Of a DNA stretch of 61,506 nt, positions 1 through 7,958 are shown one piece after another; positions within the stretch are counted from its first letter, which is position 1; each line of letters begins with the position of its first letter. The notes under the pieces are model-generated. The model worked only from the letters and a program-made list of their open reading frames with translations. It was not told the DNA's origin and did no database searches. Origin of the DNA: JAHEEL01 sp964195545 (lineage in GTDB: Bacteria; Actinomycetota; Acidimicrobiia; Spongiisociales; UBA5794); contig CAXMQQ010000009.1 in the NCBI GenBank assembly GCA_964195545.1, positions 1-61,506 on the forward strand, given 5' to 3'. Both the position numbers and the translations under genes were made by a program.

Positions 1-614
1 GGCATGATGCTCATCAGGTCCACAGCCTGGTGATTCGGGATGGCCTCGATCTGGAGGGTGTCCACTAGGCCGCGATGGGTGTCTCCAGGATCGGCCACGC
101 GACGAATGATCGTGATGGCCGTCTTCTCGATGCCGAAGGCGCGATCGAGACAGTCCATGGTGCGGATCAGGCCCGTGGTGTTGCAGGAAGTGAGCTTCAG
201 GTAGTCGCGGCCGATTCCTGCGTCGTAGTTGGCATAGCCGTGGAAGAAGACGTCGGCGACTTCGCCCGCCTCCCCTCCTTGGAAGACGGCTTTGACACCG
301 GCCGCCTGATACTTCACCTTGTTCTTGGCACCAATGCCGCCCGGAGCAGAATCGAGCATGATGTCGACCTCGCTGAGGAGATCGTCGAAACTGCCAGAAA
401 CCGGGATGCCTGCGCCTTCGAGGTGCGCCTCGGAGCCGGGCACCGCGGCAAACATCCGGTAGGGCATCCCACGCTCCGCGAGGGCACGCACGGGGAGCGT
501 CGCAGCAACGTCGGCGACGCCGACGAGCTCCATGTCTTCCTGGCGGGCTACACCGTCCGCCAGGCGCTGCCCGATCACCCCGAACCCTGCTACTCCGACC
601 TTCACCTTGGTCAT
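1..614 (-). CDS. Type II (archaeal-type) glyceraldehyde-3-phosphate dehydrogenase, C-terminus cut by window edge
   Basis: About 204 codons are visible, reading from ATG at 614 off the left edge. GAPDH oxidises and phosphorylates glyceraldehyde-3-phosphate in central glycolysis/gluconeogenesis. The translation opens with a Rossmann motif (VGVAGFGVIGQRLAD, residues 6-20). It continues with IGAKN (94-98), FQGGE (111-115), the catalytic motif SCNTTGL (Cys144) and RRVADPGDT (171-179). These are the landmarks of the archaeal type II enzyme; bacterial GapA would show SCTTN instead. The gene starts 20 nt after the dehydrogenase gene on the same strand, so co-transcription is likely. The Shine-Dalgarno is weak. 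Cofactor preference cannot be judged without the C-terminus. Confidence 0.85.
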   Translation of the reverse strand, partial: MTKVKVGVAGFGVIGQRLADGVARQEDMELVGVADVAATLPVRALAERGMPYRMFAAVPGSEAHLEGAGIPVSGSFDDLLSEVDIMLDSAPGGIGAKNKVKYQAAGVKAVFQGGEAGEVADVFFHGYANYDAGIGRDYLKLTSCNTTGLIRTMDCLDRAFGIEKTAITIIRRVADPGDTHRGLVDTLQIEAIPNHQAVDLMSIM

Positions 615-634
615 TTTCGAACTTCGCTTTCGTT

Positions 635-1726
635 CTAGGCAGTCGCTCGCATTGCCGCGACAACCGCTGATCCCATTTCGACGGTCGAATTCGATCCACC
701 CATGTCTCGGGTGCGGACCTCTCCGGCACCGAGCGTGCCTGCAATGGCGGATTCGATGTGGTCGGCTGCTTCGCTCTCACCGACATTGTCCAACATCATC
801 CGGACCGCCTCGATGGTTGCGATCGGATTGACGACAAGCTGGCCGGTGTACTTGGGAGCGGAGCCGTGAATGGGTTCGAACATCGACGGGTAGTCACCTT
901 CCGGATTGATGTTGCCGCCGGCGGCAAACCCCATGCCTCCCTGGAGCATCGCACCAAGGTCGGTGATGATGTCACCGAACAGATTGGATGCGACGACGAC
1001 ATCGAAGTAGTCCGGGTTCTTGACGAACCACATCGTCAGGGCATCCACCAGCGCCATATCCGTCTCGATATCGGGAAAGTCCTCCGCCACGGAATCGAAG
1101 GCTTCATCCCAGAACACCATCGAATAGTTCAGAGCATTCGATTTCGTGCAATTGGTTACCCGACCCACAGGGTTCGACGAACCGAGTTTTGCTCTCTTCC
1201 TCGCCGCCTCAAAACCGTACCGAATCGCGCGCTCACAACCCTTCCAGGTAAACACTCCGGTCTGAAGAGCAAACGCATCGGGGGTACCGCGCTTGAAGAA
1301 GCCCCCTGTGCCGGAATACTCCCCCTCCGTGTTCTCTCGGACGACCAAGATGTCCAATGTCTCCGGGTTGGCCGTTGCTATCGGGGAGGAGACGCCCGGG
1401 TAGAGTTTGATCGGGCGGAGATTTATGTATTGATCGAAGCCCTTCCGGATGGCGAGCAACATCTGCAGCGAAATGTGATCCTCGACCTTGTTGGCGTCAC
1501 CGATGCAGCCCAGGAATATCGAGTCGAATCCACTCAACGTCTCGAGAGCGTTCTCCGGCATCATCGAGCCGGTCTGCAGGAAGCGATCACAGGACCAGTC
1601 GAACGTCTCTGTGGCGATATCGAATCCGTGGATACTCGCAGCAGCATCCAAGACACGTACCGCCTCTTCCGCGATCTCAACACCCACGCCATCCCCAGGT
1701 ATCGAAGCGATTCGGTATGTGTTCAT
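635..1726 (-). CDS. Tartrate/D-malate dehydrogenase-like beta-decarboxylating dehydrogenase
   Basis: This 363-aa member of the isocitrate/isopropylmalate dehydrogenase family oxidises and usually decarboxylates a 2-hydroxy acid with NAD+. It begins YRIASIPGDGVGVEI, has TFDWSCDRFLQTG and a DHISLQ segment typical of the tartrate/D-malate branch, the substrate arginine region NLRPIKLYPGV, the VVRENTEGEYSG loop, and the metal-binding aspartates in SNLFGDIITD. GSAPKY marks the cofactor side. A good Shine-Dalgarno (GGAGGACCG) precedes ATG 1726. It is followed after 20 nt by the type II GAPDH gene, suggesting a two-gene carbon-metabolism unit. The exact substrate (tartrate, D-malate, 3-isopropylmalate) cannot be fixed from sequence. 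Confidence 0.85.
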   Translation of the reverse strand: MNTYRIASIPGDGVGVEIAEEAVRVLDAAASIHGFDIATETFDWSCDRFLQTGSMMPENALETLSGFDSIFLGCIGDANKVEDHISLQMLLAIRKGFDQYINLRPIKLYPGVSSPIATANPETLDILVVRENTEGEYSGTGGFFKRGTPDAFALQTGVFTWKGCERAIRYGFEAARKRAKLGSSNPVGRVTNCTKSNALNYSMVFWDEAFDSVAEDFPDIETDMALVDALTMWFVKNPDYFDVVVASNLFGDIITDLGAMLQGGMGFAAGGNINPEGDYPSMFEPIHGSAPKYTGQLVVNPIATIEAVRMMLDNVGESEAADHIESAIAGTLGAGEVRTRDMGGSNSTVEMGSAVVAAMRATA

Positions 1727-1757
1727 CGGTCCTCCTCAGGAAGCTATGGATGTATGA

Positions 1758-1784
1758 GGCGAACCCCGACTTCGGGCGTTCGCC
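1758..1784 (-). other. Hairpin in the purB-to-dehydrogenase spacer
   Basis: GGCGAAC near 1758 pairs with GTTCGCC ending at 1784, with CCC/GGG extending the stem around a short GACTTC loop. It lies in the 291-nt gap (1727-2017) between the purB stop and the next minus-strand start. It may terminate purAB transcription or sit in the leader of the dehydrogenase. No convincing gene was found in this gap, although a plus-strand frame without a start codon stays open across its right half. Confidence 0.35.
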
Positions 1785-2017
1785 CTGATCTCACCCCGAG
1801 ACTAGACGCGAGACGGGGAGCCGGCACAATCCTCATCGATAATCGATGACCTACCAGCCTGGAGTCGCAAGACAGTTGTCGACGCGATGTAGTCGATGGA
1901 CATGAGCTTTGGACTGTTCTGCACGGGATTGATCTCATCGCCATCTATGACTGGCCATTGGCGGCAGGCCTTTCGGGCGCCGACCAACGAGAAGAGGGTG
2001 GTGCCGGTGGAGCCAGC

Positions 2018-3313
2018 TCAGAGGTTGAGGGCTGCGAGTCGACTGAACACCACATCCGTATTTCTGAGGAAGTGTTCTGTCGAGAAGCAGGATTCGAGTT
2101 CCTCGGTCGTTAGGTCGCAGTCGGGGTCAGCTGCCAGGCGATCCTTGAGCATGCCACCTTCGTCCCATGTGGCCATGGCGTTGTTCTGCACGATCCGATA
2201 TGCGGCATCGCGGCTGTGGCCACCTTCGGCGAGTGCGAGAAGCACGGCTTGCGAAAACACCAGACCACGGGTCTCTTCGAGGTTCTCGGCCATGCGATCG
2301 GTATCCACGACGAGACCATGAACGAGCCTGGCCATCCGGGCGAGCGCAAAATCGAGGAGGCCGGTCGCGTCCGGGAGTGCCACCCGCTCGGCGGCGGAGT
2401 GACTGATGTCTCGCTCGTGCCACAGTGCCACGTTTTCCATCCCGACCGAGGCATATCCACGAAGAAGCCGGGAGATCCCTGTGATGTTCTCGGATGCGAT
2501 CGGGTTGCGTTTGTGGGGCATCGCCGACGAACCCTTCTGACCCGATTCGAACGACTCCCTTACTTCCCCAATCTCGCTTCGTTGGAGGTGACGGATCTCG
2601 GTGGCGAAGCGCTCGAGCGAGGAGCCCGTGAGGGCGATCGTGCTGAGGAACTCGGCCTGGCGGTCCCTGTGGGTGATTTGCGACGAGGCCGACTCGATCC
2701 CGATCCCGAGCCGCTCACAGACGAACGCCTCGACCGAGGGAGGGGTGTGGGCGTATGTGCCCACGGCGCCCGAGATCTTGCCGACTGCAACCGCATCCCT
2801 CGCGTGTTGCATCCGGCGATGATCCCTGGCGATCTCGAACGCCCAGTTCGCCAGCTTGAGGCCGAATGAAGTCGGTTCTGCCCAGATGCCGTGGGTACGG
2901 CCGATGATCGGCGTGTCACGGTGCTCCATCGCCTTGCTTCGAACGATGTCAAAGAGCGCTTCGATACGACCGAGCAGCAGGTTGCCGGCGTCCCGGAGGA
3001 GAACGCCGTTGGCCGTGTCGAGAACGTCCGATGACGTCAGCCCGAAGTGGACCCACTCGCCTCCGGGATCGACCGATCCCGCGAGCAGGTCGACGAATGC
3101 CGCGACGTCATGGTTGGTGATCTGTTCGCGATCCTTCCATGCGATCGGATCGACCTCCGGAGCCGAACGAAGTGCCGTGCCAACCTCTGCGGGAACGACA
3201 CCGAGGTTGCTCCACGCCTCGACGACGAGGGTCTCGACTTCCTTCCATACGGCGAGCTTGCGCTCTTCGCTCCAAACGGCCGCCATCTCGGGGAGGGAGT
3301 ATCGGTCGATCAT
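2018..3313 (-). CDS. purB: Adenylosuccinate lyase
   Basis: This 431-aa protein has the length and motifs of PurB, which releases fumarate from SAICAR and from adenylosuccinate in purine synthesis (cytosolic homotetramer). The fumarase/aspartase-superfamily signature GSSAMPHKRNP is at residues 261-271. The conserved RTHG (His141) and TSSDVLDT (93-100) regions are present. It follows purA on the same strand after a 94-nt spacer that contains GTAGTC microrepeats. purA makes adenylosuccinate and purB cleaves it, so the pair covers the AMP branch. The start at ATG 3313 has only a weak Shine-Dalgarno. Confidence 0.96.
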   Translation of the reverse strand: MIDRYSLPEMAAVWSEERKLAVWKEVETLVVEAWSNLGVVPAEVGTALRSAPEVDPIAWKDREQITNHDVAAFVDLLAGSVDPGGEWVHFGLTSSDVLDTANGVLLRDAGNLLLGRIEALFDIVRSKAMEHRDTPIIGRTHGIWAEPTSFGLKLANWAFEIARDHRRMQHARDAVAVGKISGAVGTYAHTPPSVEAFVCERLGIGIESASSQITHRDRQAEFLSTIALTGSSLERFATEIRHLQRSEIGEVRESFESGQKGSSAMPHKRNPIASENITGISRLLRGYASVGMENVALWHERDISHSAAERVALPDATGLLDFALARMARLVHGLVVDTDRMAENLEETRGLVFSQAVLLALAEGGHSRDAAYRIVQNNAMATWDEGGMLKDRLAADPDCDLTTEELESCFSTEHFLRNTDVVFSRLAALNL

Positions 3314-3316
3314 GAT

Positions 3317-3355
3317 CCGTAGTCTGCAGGCCGTAGTCTGTAGTCCGTATGTCGG
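3317..3355. repeat. Intergenic microrepeat block, GTAGTC type
   Basis: Three near-tandem copies of CCGTAGTC-like words lie between purB and purA. The same word recurs at 4.8, 28.1, 33.1 and 37.65 kb. Confidence 0.7.
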
Positions 3356-3407
3356 GGTTCGCGACCGGTCACGCGATCCCCGATGTCGTCGATGGGACGG
3401 GGTCCTG

Positions 3408-4688
3408 TCATGAGACCGGGCGCATCAGGGTGGCTTCGCGGCCTGGGCCGACTCCCACCGACGACACCCTGACTCCACTCAATTCTTCGACACGCTCCAC
3501 GTATCGTTTCGCTGCGTCGGGGAGGTCGGCGTACGACTCGACGCCGCTGATGTCCTCACCCCAGCCTTCGAGCTCCTCGTAGACCGGGTGGCAGTTGTAC
3601 AGCACACGCTGCTGACGGGGGAACTCGTTGTATCGATCGCCAAGGGAGTCGTAGGCAACCGCAATCTTCAGCGGACCGAAGTGGGAAAGGATGTCGAGCT
3701 TCGTGAGGGCGATCTCGGTGAGACCGTTGACGCGAGCGGAGTACCGGAGAGCCACCGTGTCGAGCCACCCCGTGCGACGGCGTCGGCCGGTCACGACTCC
3801 GTACTCGCCGCCGATGTCGATCATCCGCTCGCCCGTCTCGTCGAGCAACTCGGTCGGGAACGGTCCCGTACCGACTCGCGTGATGTAGGCCTTGGCGACA
3901 CCGATCACGTTGTCGATGTCCCGTGGTCCAATACCCGAACCGGTCGCGGCCCCGCCGGCCGTCGGATTCGATGACGTCACGAACGGATACGTGCCGTGAT
4001 CGATGTCGAGCAGCGTGCCCTGCGCACCTTCGAACAGAACGTTCTTCCCGGCATGGATGGCTTCCCATACGAGCAGCGACGTATCCGCGACGTGGTCGCG
4101 GATCACGTCGGCGTAGCCCAGATACTCCTCGTACATCTCGTCGATATCGAGCGGCAGCTGGTTGTAGACCTTCTGGAGCTGACGGTTCTTGTCCTTGCCG
4201 ACGACGTCGAGCTTCTTCCGGAAGATCTTCGGGTCGAAGAGATCCTGTATTCGGATTCCGAAACGTGAGTACTTGTCCATGTACGCCGGACCGATCCCGC
4301 GCTTCGTTGTCCCGATCTGCTCCTCGCCGAGATAGCGCTCGAGCACCGCGTCGAGCTTGCGGTGGTACGGCATGATGACATGCGCGTTGCCAGAGACCCG
4401 GAGCCGGGATGGGTCGATGCCGCGAGCTGCGAGTTCTTCCATTTCCCGGATCATCACGGCAGGATCGATGACGGTCCCGTTGCCGATGACCGGCGTGACC
4501 TGGGGGTAGAGCACCCCGGAGGGGATGAGGCTGAGAGCGAACCGCTCGCCATCAACGACGATCGTGTGGCCTGCGTTATTGCCGCCCTGATAGCGAACGA
4601 CAACGTCGGCATCTTTGGAGTACCGATCAGTGATCTTCCCCTTGCCTTCATCACCCCACTGGGCACCAAGGATCACCGTGGCCGGCAT
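3408..4688 (-). CDS. purA: Adenylosuccinate synthetase
   Basis: This 426-aa enzyme condenses IMP with aspartate using GTP, the first committed step to AMP. The hallmark P-loop GAQWGDEGKGK is at residues 8-18, followed by GGNNAGHT. KRGIGPAYMDK, the FEGAQGTLLDIDHGTYPFVT region and VGTGPFPTE follow in order. A clear Shine-Dalgarno (GAGGAG) precedes ATG 4688. It heads the purA-purB unit. Its 5' flank also carries GTAGTC-type microrepeats. Length matches the family and no active-site loss was seen. Confidence 0.97.
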   Translation of the reverse strand: MPATVILGAQWGDEGKGKITDRYSKDADVVVRYQGGNNAGHTIVVDGERFALSLIPSGVLYPQVTPVIGNGTVIDPAVMIREMEELAARGIDPSRLRVSGNAHVIMPYHRKLDAVLERYLGEEQIGTTKRGIGPAYMDKYSRFGIRIQDLFDPKIFRKKLDVVGKDKNRQLQKVYNQLPLDIDEMYEEYLGYADVIRDHVADTSLLVWEAIHAGKNVLFEGAQGTLLDIDHGTYPFVTSSNPTAGGAATGSGIGPRDIDNVIGVAKAYITRVGTGPFPTELLDETGERMIDIGGEYGVVTGRRRRTGWLDTVALRYSARVNGLTEIALTKLDILSHFGPLKIAVAYDSLGDRYNEFPRQQRVLYNCHPVYEELEGWGEDISGVESYADLPDAAKRYVERVEELSGVRVSSVGVGPGREATLMRPVS

Positions 4689-5157
4689 GTGGACTCCTCA
4701 CTAGTGAAAGGAGATTGTACCGCCCTGTTACCGGTCCGGCACAAAGCGTCGGACCACCAACAGGCGTAGTCCATGGTCCACCAGCGGTCGTCAGTAGTCG
4801 GTACTCCGACCGGCTGTGAGCCCGCGTCATACTCCTGCAAGCCTCAGAGCATCTTGCGGATTCGGCGCGTCTCTTCGACTGCCGTGCCGACAGCTGCTGA
4901 CTCGCCGAATCCGAGATCCGCCGCCAACCGCAGTTGGGTCCAGTCTCGGAGCCATTGCCTGCCGCGATGCGAAGGAGCTAGACGAAGGATCGGTCTCCGC
5001 CTCTACCTGCGCCATGCGCGGCAACGGCCAACCGCTTGCTGCATCCCCTCTCGCACTACTAGGTTCCTGGGCTATCCCTCGGCCGCGGGTCGGGGGTACG
5101 CGTCCTGAGGCAGGGCGCCGGAGGAAATGTCGGAAGTTAGAAAAGGGGAAATCCCAT
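4689..5157. other. 469-nt divergent intergenic region (purA / amino-acid ABC operon)
   Basis: No gene is supported here. The region must hold the divergent promoters of purA and the ABC operon. Microrepeats occupy 4763-4805. A perfect 11-bp inverted repeat (CGGATTCGGCG at 4857-4867, CGCCGAATCCG at 4903-4913) with a 35-nt loop lies in the leader of the plus-strand operon. No known riboswitch consensus was recognised. Confidence 0.5.
4763..4805. repeat. Intergenic microrepeat block, GTAGTC type
   Basis: GTAGTCC, AGTAGTCGG and GTACTCC words are clustered just upstream of purA. They match the lexicon at 3.3 kb. Confidence 0.55.
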
Positions 5158-6300
5158 ATGATGAAAAGACTTGTACTGCTCTTTGCAGTGCTCGCCCTTG
5201 TTGCCGCAGCATGCGGTAGTAGTGACGATGCAGACGAGACGACCACGACCGCAGCCGGTACGGAGACGACTGTGGCCGACGCCGGGCAAGAGACGACAGA
5301 CACCGGTGAGAGCACGCTCGACAGGGTGATCGCTCGCGGCACGCTCAAGTGCGGCATCTCGACCGGCGCTCCCGGCTTCTCCGAGACGGACCCGCAGGGC
5401 AATTCGACGGGCCTCGATGCCGACTACTGCCGTGCCGTTGCGGCCGCAGTTCTCGGTGACGCGACTGCCGTCGAGTTCCGCGGGTTGACGGCAGCCGAGC
5501 GGTTCGCAGCGCTGGACACAGGCGAAGTCGATGTCCTGATGAGGAACACGACGTGGACCCAGTCCCGTGATGGTGACTTGGCACTCGACTTCGTGGCAAC
5601 GACATTCTACGACGGCCAGCAGATCATGGGGAACCCCGCGACTCTGACGGCCCTAGAGGATGGCATGACAAACGAAGAGGCGTTCGCAGCCATCGACGGC
5701 GGCATTGTTTGCACCAACGCCGGCACGACCACTGAGAAGAACATCAGTGAAGGTGCCGCCCAGAGTGGCGCGTCGATCTCGCTCGAGACGGTTGAGAACT
5801 TTGCCGAGGCGATGGACAAGTTCATCGCCGGTACGTGCGACCTGGTCACAACCGACGGTTCTGGTCTCTTCGGGCACCGTTCTGCGAACATCGCAGCCGG
5901 TACCGAGGGCGCTGAGAACTGGGTCATCTTCCCCGATGCTCCCATCTCCAAGGAGCCGCTGGGTCCTGTCGTCCGTCAGAACGACTCCACTTGGATGGAT
6001 GTTGTGCAGTGGACGGTCTTCGCGACGTTCATCGCGGAAGAGAATGGCGTCACGGCGGCCAGCGCCGAGGCGGACAAGGACAAGACGCCCGAGATCGCTC
6101 GACTCTTCGGTGTTTCCGAGGACGAGGTTCAGACCAAGATGGGTCTGAGCGCGGACGCCTTCTTCCAGGTGATCTCGCAAGTCGGAAACTACGGCGAGAT
6201 CTACGAGCGGAACCTCGGACCGCTGAACCTGAAGCGCGACGGTACGCGCAACATGCAGTGGTACGACGGGGGTCTGATCTACGCCCCGCCGGCACGCTGA
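5158..6300 (+). CDS. aapJ: Amino-acid ABC transporter substrate-binding lipoprotein (AapJ/BztA type)
   Basis: This 380-aa secreted lipoprotein captures amino acids for the downstream permease. The start at ATG 5158 (or 5161) is chosen because it gives a clean signal peptide with lipobox LVAAAC and is preceded by AAAGGGG. A short Thr-rich linker follows. The type 3 solute-binding fold starts near GTLKCGISTGAPGF and continues through LDADYCRAVAAAVLGD and RNTTWTQSRD, which resemble general L-amino-acid binding proteins AapJ/BztA. It is first of four genes. A strong hairpin directly after its stop probably makes it the most abundant product of the operon. Confidence 0.93.
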   Translation: MMKRLVLLFAVLALVAAACGSSDDADETTTTAAGTETTVADAGQETTDTGESTLDRVIARGTLKCGISTGAPGFSETDPQGNSTGLDADYCRAVAAAVLGDATAVEFRGLTAAERFAALDTGEVDVLMRNTTWTQSRDGDLALDFVATTFYDGQQIMGNPATLTALEDGMTNEEAFAAIDGGIVCTNAGTTTEKNISEGAAQSGASISLETVENFAEAMDKFIAGTCDLVTTDGSGLFGHRSANIAAGTEGAENWVIFPDAPISKEPLGPVVRQNDSTWMDVVQWTVFATFIAEENGVTAASAEADKDKTPEIARLFGVSEDEVQTKMGLSADAFFQVISQVGNYGEIYERNLGPLNLKRDGTRNMQWYDGGLIYAPPAR

Positions 6301-6322
6301 TCGAACCGAACGACGAGTGAAG

Positions 6323-6348
6323 AGCGGGGGCGCGATAGCGCCCCCGCT
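6323..6348 (+). terminator. Perfect 11-bp hairpin after the binding-protein gene
   Basis: AGCGGGGGCGC, a GATA loop and GCGCCCCCGCT are followed by a T-rich run. Its place between the binding-protein and permease genes suggests a partial terminator or 3' stabiliser that sets high binding-protein to permease ratios. Confidence 0.85.
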
Positions 6349-6412
6349 TCCTTTGTGTCTATGGTGCACCAAGCGGTTGAGCCGGTGAGCGCCGGTGGGA
6401 GGACATCTAGGC

Positions 6413-7957
6413 ATGGCGGTTACCGTCAGGGAAAGCGAGAGGACGCCCCTCTGGCGCAATGCCGCGTTCCTCAAGTGGGCGTCTCAACTGTCAGTGTTGG
6501 TGGTCACCCTCGCCTTCTTCGTCATCCTCGGTCGCCAGGCCTTTTCCAACTTCAGCGCTTCAGGGACGACCTTCGACCTGGATTTCCTGACCGACCCGAT
6601 CGGGGTCTTCCTTCGCGAGGGCATCGACACCGAGCCCGACAGCTCGATCCGGGCGCTGGCCGTGGGGGCGATGAACACGCTGCGCGTCGCGATCACCGGC
6701 ATCATCGCCGCGACCATCATCGGAACGCTGATTGGAATCGGGAGGCTGTCCAGCAACTGGATCGTCAACAAGGTCGCCACGTTCTACATCGAGACGATCC
6801 GGAACATCCCGCTGCTCGTCCAGATCTTCTTCTGGCAGGCGATGGTGATCGCCCTTCCGAGCCTCGTCGCTGCAGACATCGGTGAGTACTGGTTCAAGAG
6901 TTCGAACAAGGGAATAGCGTTCGCGTGGGTGAGCTGGAACGGCGGGTTCTGGCCCTGGATCGTGTTCGTGGGCGCCGGCATCATCGTCGGACGTTTCGTC
7001 TCGCGGTGGCGCTATCGGGTGCAAGAGGAGACCGGCGAGGCGAGCCACGCCTCATACTATGTGGCGGGGACACTGATCGTGTTCGCAGCTGTCGGGTGGT
7101 TTGCATGGCCGCTCCTCAGCTTCATGGAGCCGATCTTCCACGGCATCGCTAACTTCGTCGACGCCGTTCCGGCGATTCTCGTTCCGATCATCGTCGCACT
7201 GGCTGCGTTGCTCGGGGCGGGATGGTGGATCAGGAGCTTCTTCGAATCACGGCGCACGCCGGCCGGCTTCGGGAAACTCACCGATGATGACTGGTTCCGC
7301 GTGATCTTCGCCGGCACCATGGGCGTTGTCGTTGCCGCCATCGCATTCCTGGTGAGCGGCATCACCGTCACCACCGTCGCCGGTGAGGTGCTCACAGTCG
7401 CCGAGATGATCCGCCTGGGAATCGGGAACTTCTTCGACTGGTTGGGCAACGGCTTCGCCGCAGATGGTGGGAAGCCGCTGAACTTCTCCAAAGCATCAGT
7501 GGTGCAGAGGGGGAACTTCCCTCAGTACGGCGACACGGGAGCCGTGATGACGGTTCCGTTCTTCGCCGTGTGGTTCTCCATAACGCTGTACACAGCGGCG
7601 TTCATCGCGGAGATCGTGCGCGGCGGCATCCTTGCCGTCTCCAAAGGTCAGACCGAAGCAGCTCAAGCGGTTGGGCTCAAGCGCTCGCAGTTCCTTCGCT
7701 TGATCATCCTCCCTCAGGCGTTCCGGATCATCCTGCCGCCGATCGGGAACCAGTATCTCAATCTGTTCAAGAACACGTCGCTCGGGATCGGCGTTGCATA
7801 CGCAGAGATCGTCGCCGTCGGCAGCACCATCCTGAACCAGACGGGACAGACGCTTCCGATCGTGCTGATCTGGATGGGGTTCTTCCTGACCGGGAGCCTG
7901 ATGATCTCCGGGGTCGTCAACTACTACAACCGCAAGATGAAGCTCGTGGAGCGATGA
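6413..7957 (+). CDS. aapQ: Amino-acid ABC transporter permease (AapQ/BztB type), enlarged
   Basis: This 514-aa inner-membrane subunit pairs with the next permease. ATG 6413 is preferred over the upstream GTG 6395 because GGGAGG lies before it. The N-terminal half has the permease entry segment TLRVAITGIIAATIIG and ETIRNIPLLVQIFFW. The ATPase-contacting EAA loop is SKGQTEAAQAVGLKRSQFLR, around residues 410-430, followed by PIGNQYLNLFKNTSLG. Known AapQ proteins are near 400 aa. Here an extra stretch of roughly 100 residues with additional hydrophobic segments lies between the two parts. The stop is followed after 1 nt by the aapM start, so translation is coupled. Confidence 0.9.
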   Translation: MAVTVRESERTPLWRNAAFLKWASQLSVLVVTLAFFVILGRQAFSNFSASGTTFDLDFLTDPIGVFLREGIDTEPDSSIRALAVGAMNTLRVAITGIIAATIIGTLIGIGRLSSNWIVNKVATFYIETIRNIPLLVQIFFWQAMVIALPSLVAADIGEYWFKSSNKGIAFAWVSWNGGFWPWIVFVGAGIIVGRFVSRWRYRVQEETGEASHASYYVAGTLIVFAAVGWFAWPLLSFMEPIFHGIANFVDAVPAILVPIIVALAALLGAGWWIRSFFESRRTPAGFGKLTDDDWFRVIFAGTMGVVVAAIAFLVSGITVTTVAGEVLTVAEMIRLGIGNFFDWLGNGFAADGGKPLNFSKASVVQRGNFPQYGDTGAVMTVPFFAVWFSITLYTAAFIAEIVRGGILAVSKGQTEAAQAVGLKRSQFLRLIILPQAFRIILPPIGNQYLNLFKNTSLGIGVAYAEIVAVGSTILNQTGQTLPIVLIWMGFFLTGSLMISGVVNYYNRKMKLVER

Positions 7958-7958
7958 G

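Noticed and set aside
758..1849. Long plus-strand frame opposite the dehydrogenase gene
   Set aside because: Exact antisense to a clearly conserved enzyme; composition is typical of GC-rich shadow frames.
4857..4913. 11-bp inverted repeat in the aapJ leader as an amino-acid riboswitch
   Set aside because: Does not match glutamine, glycine or lysine riboswitch consensus; retained only as a hairpin in the intergenic description.
5653..6474. 273-codon minus-strand frame over the 3' part of aapJ
   Set aside because: Antisense shadow of the binding-protein gene and crosses its terminator.
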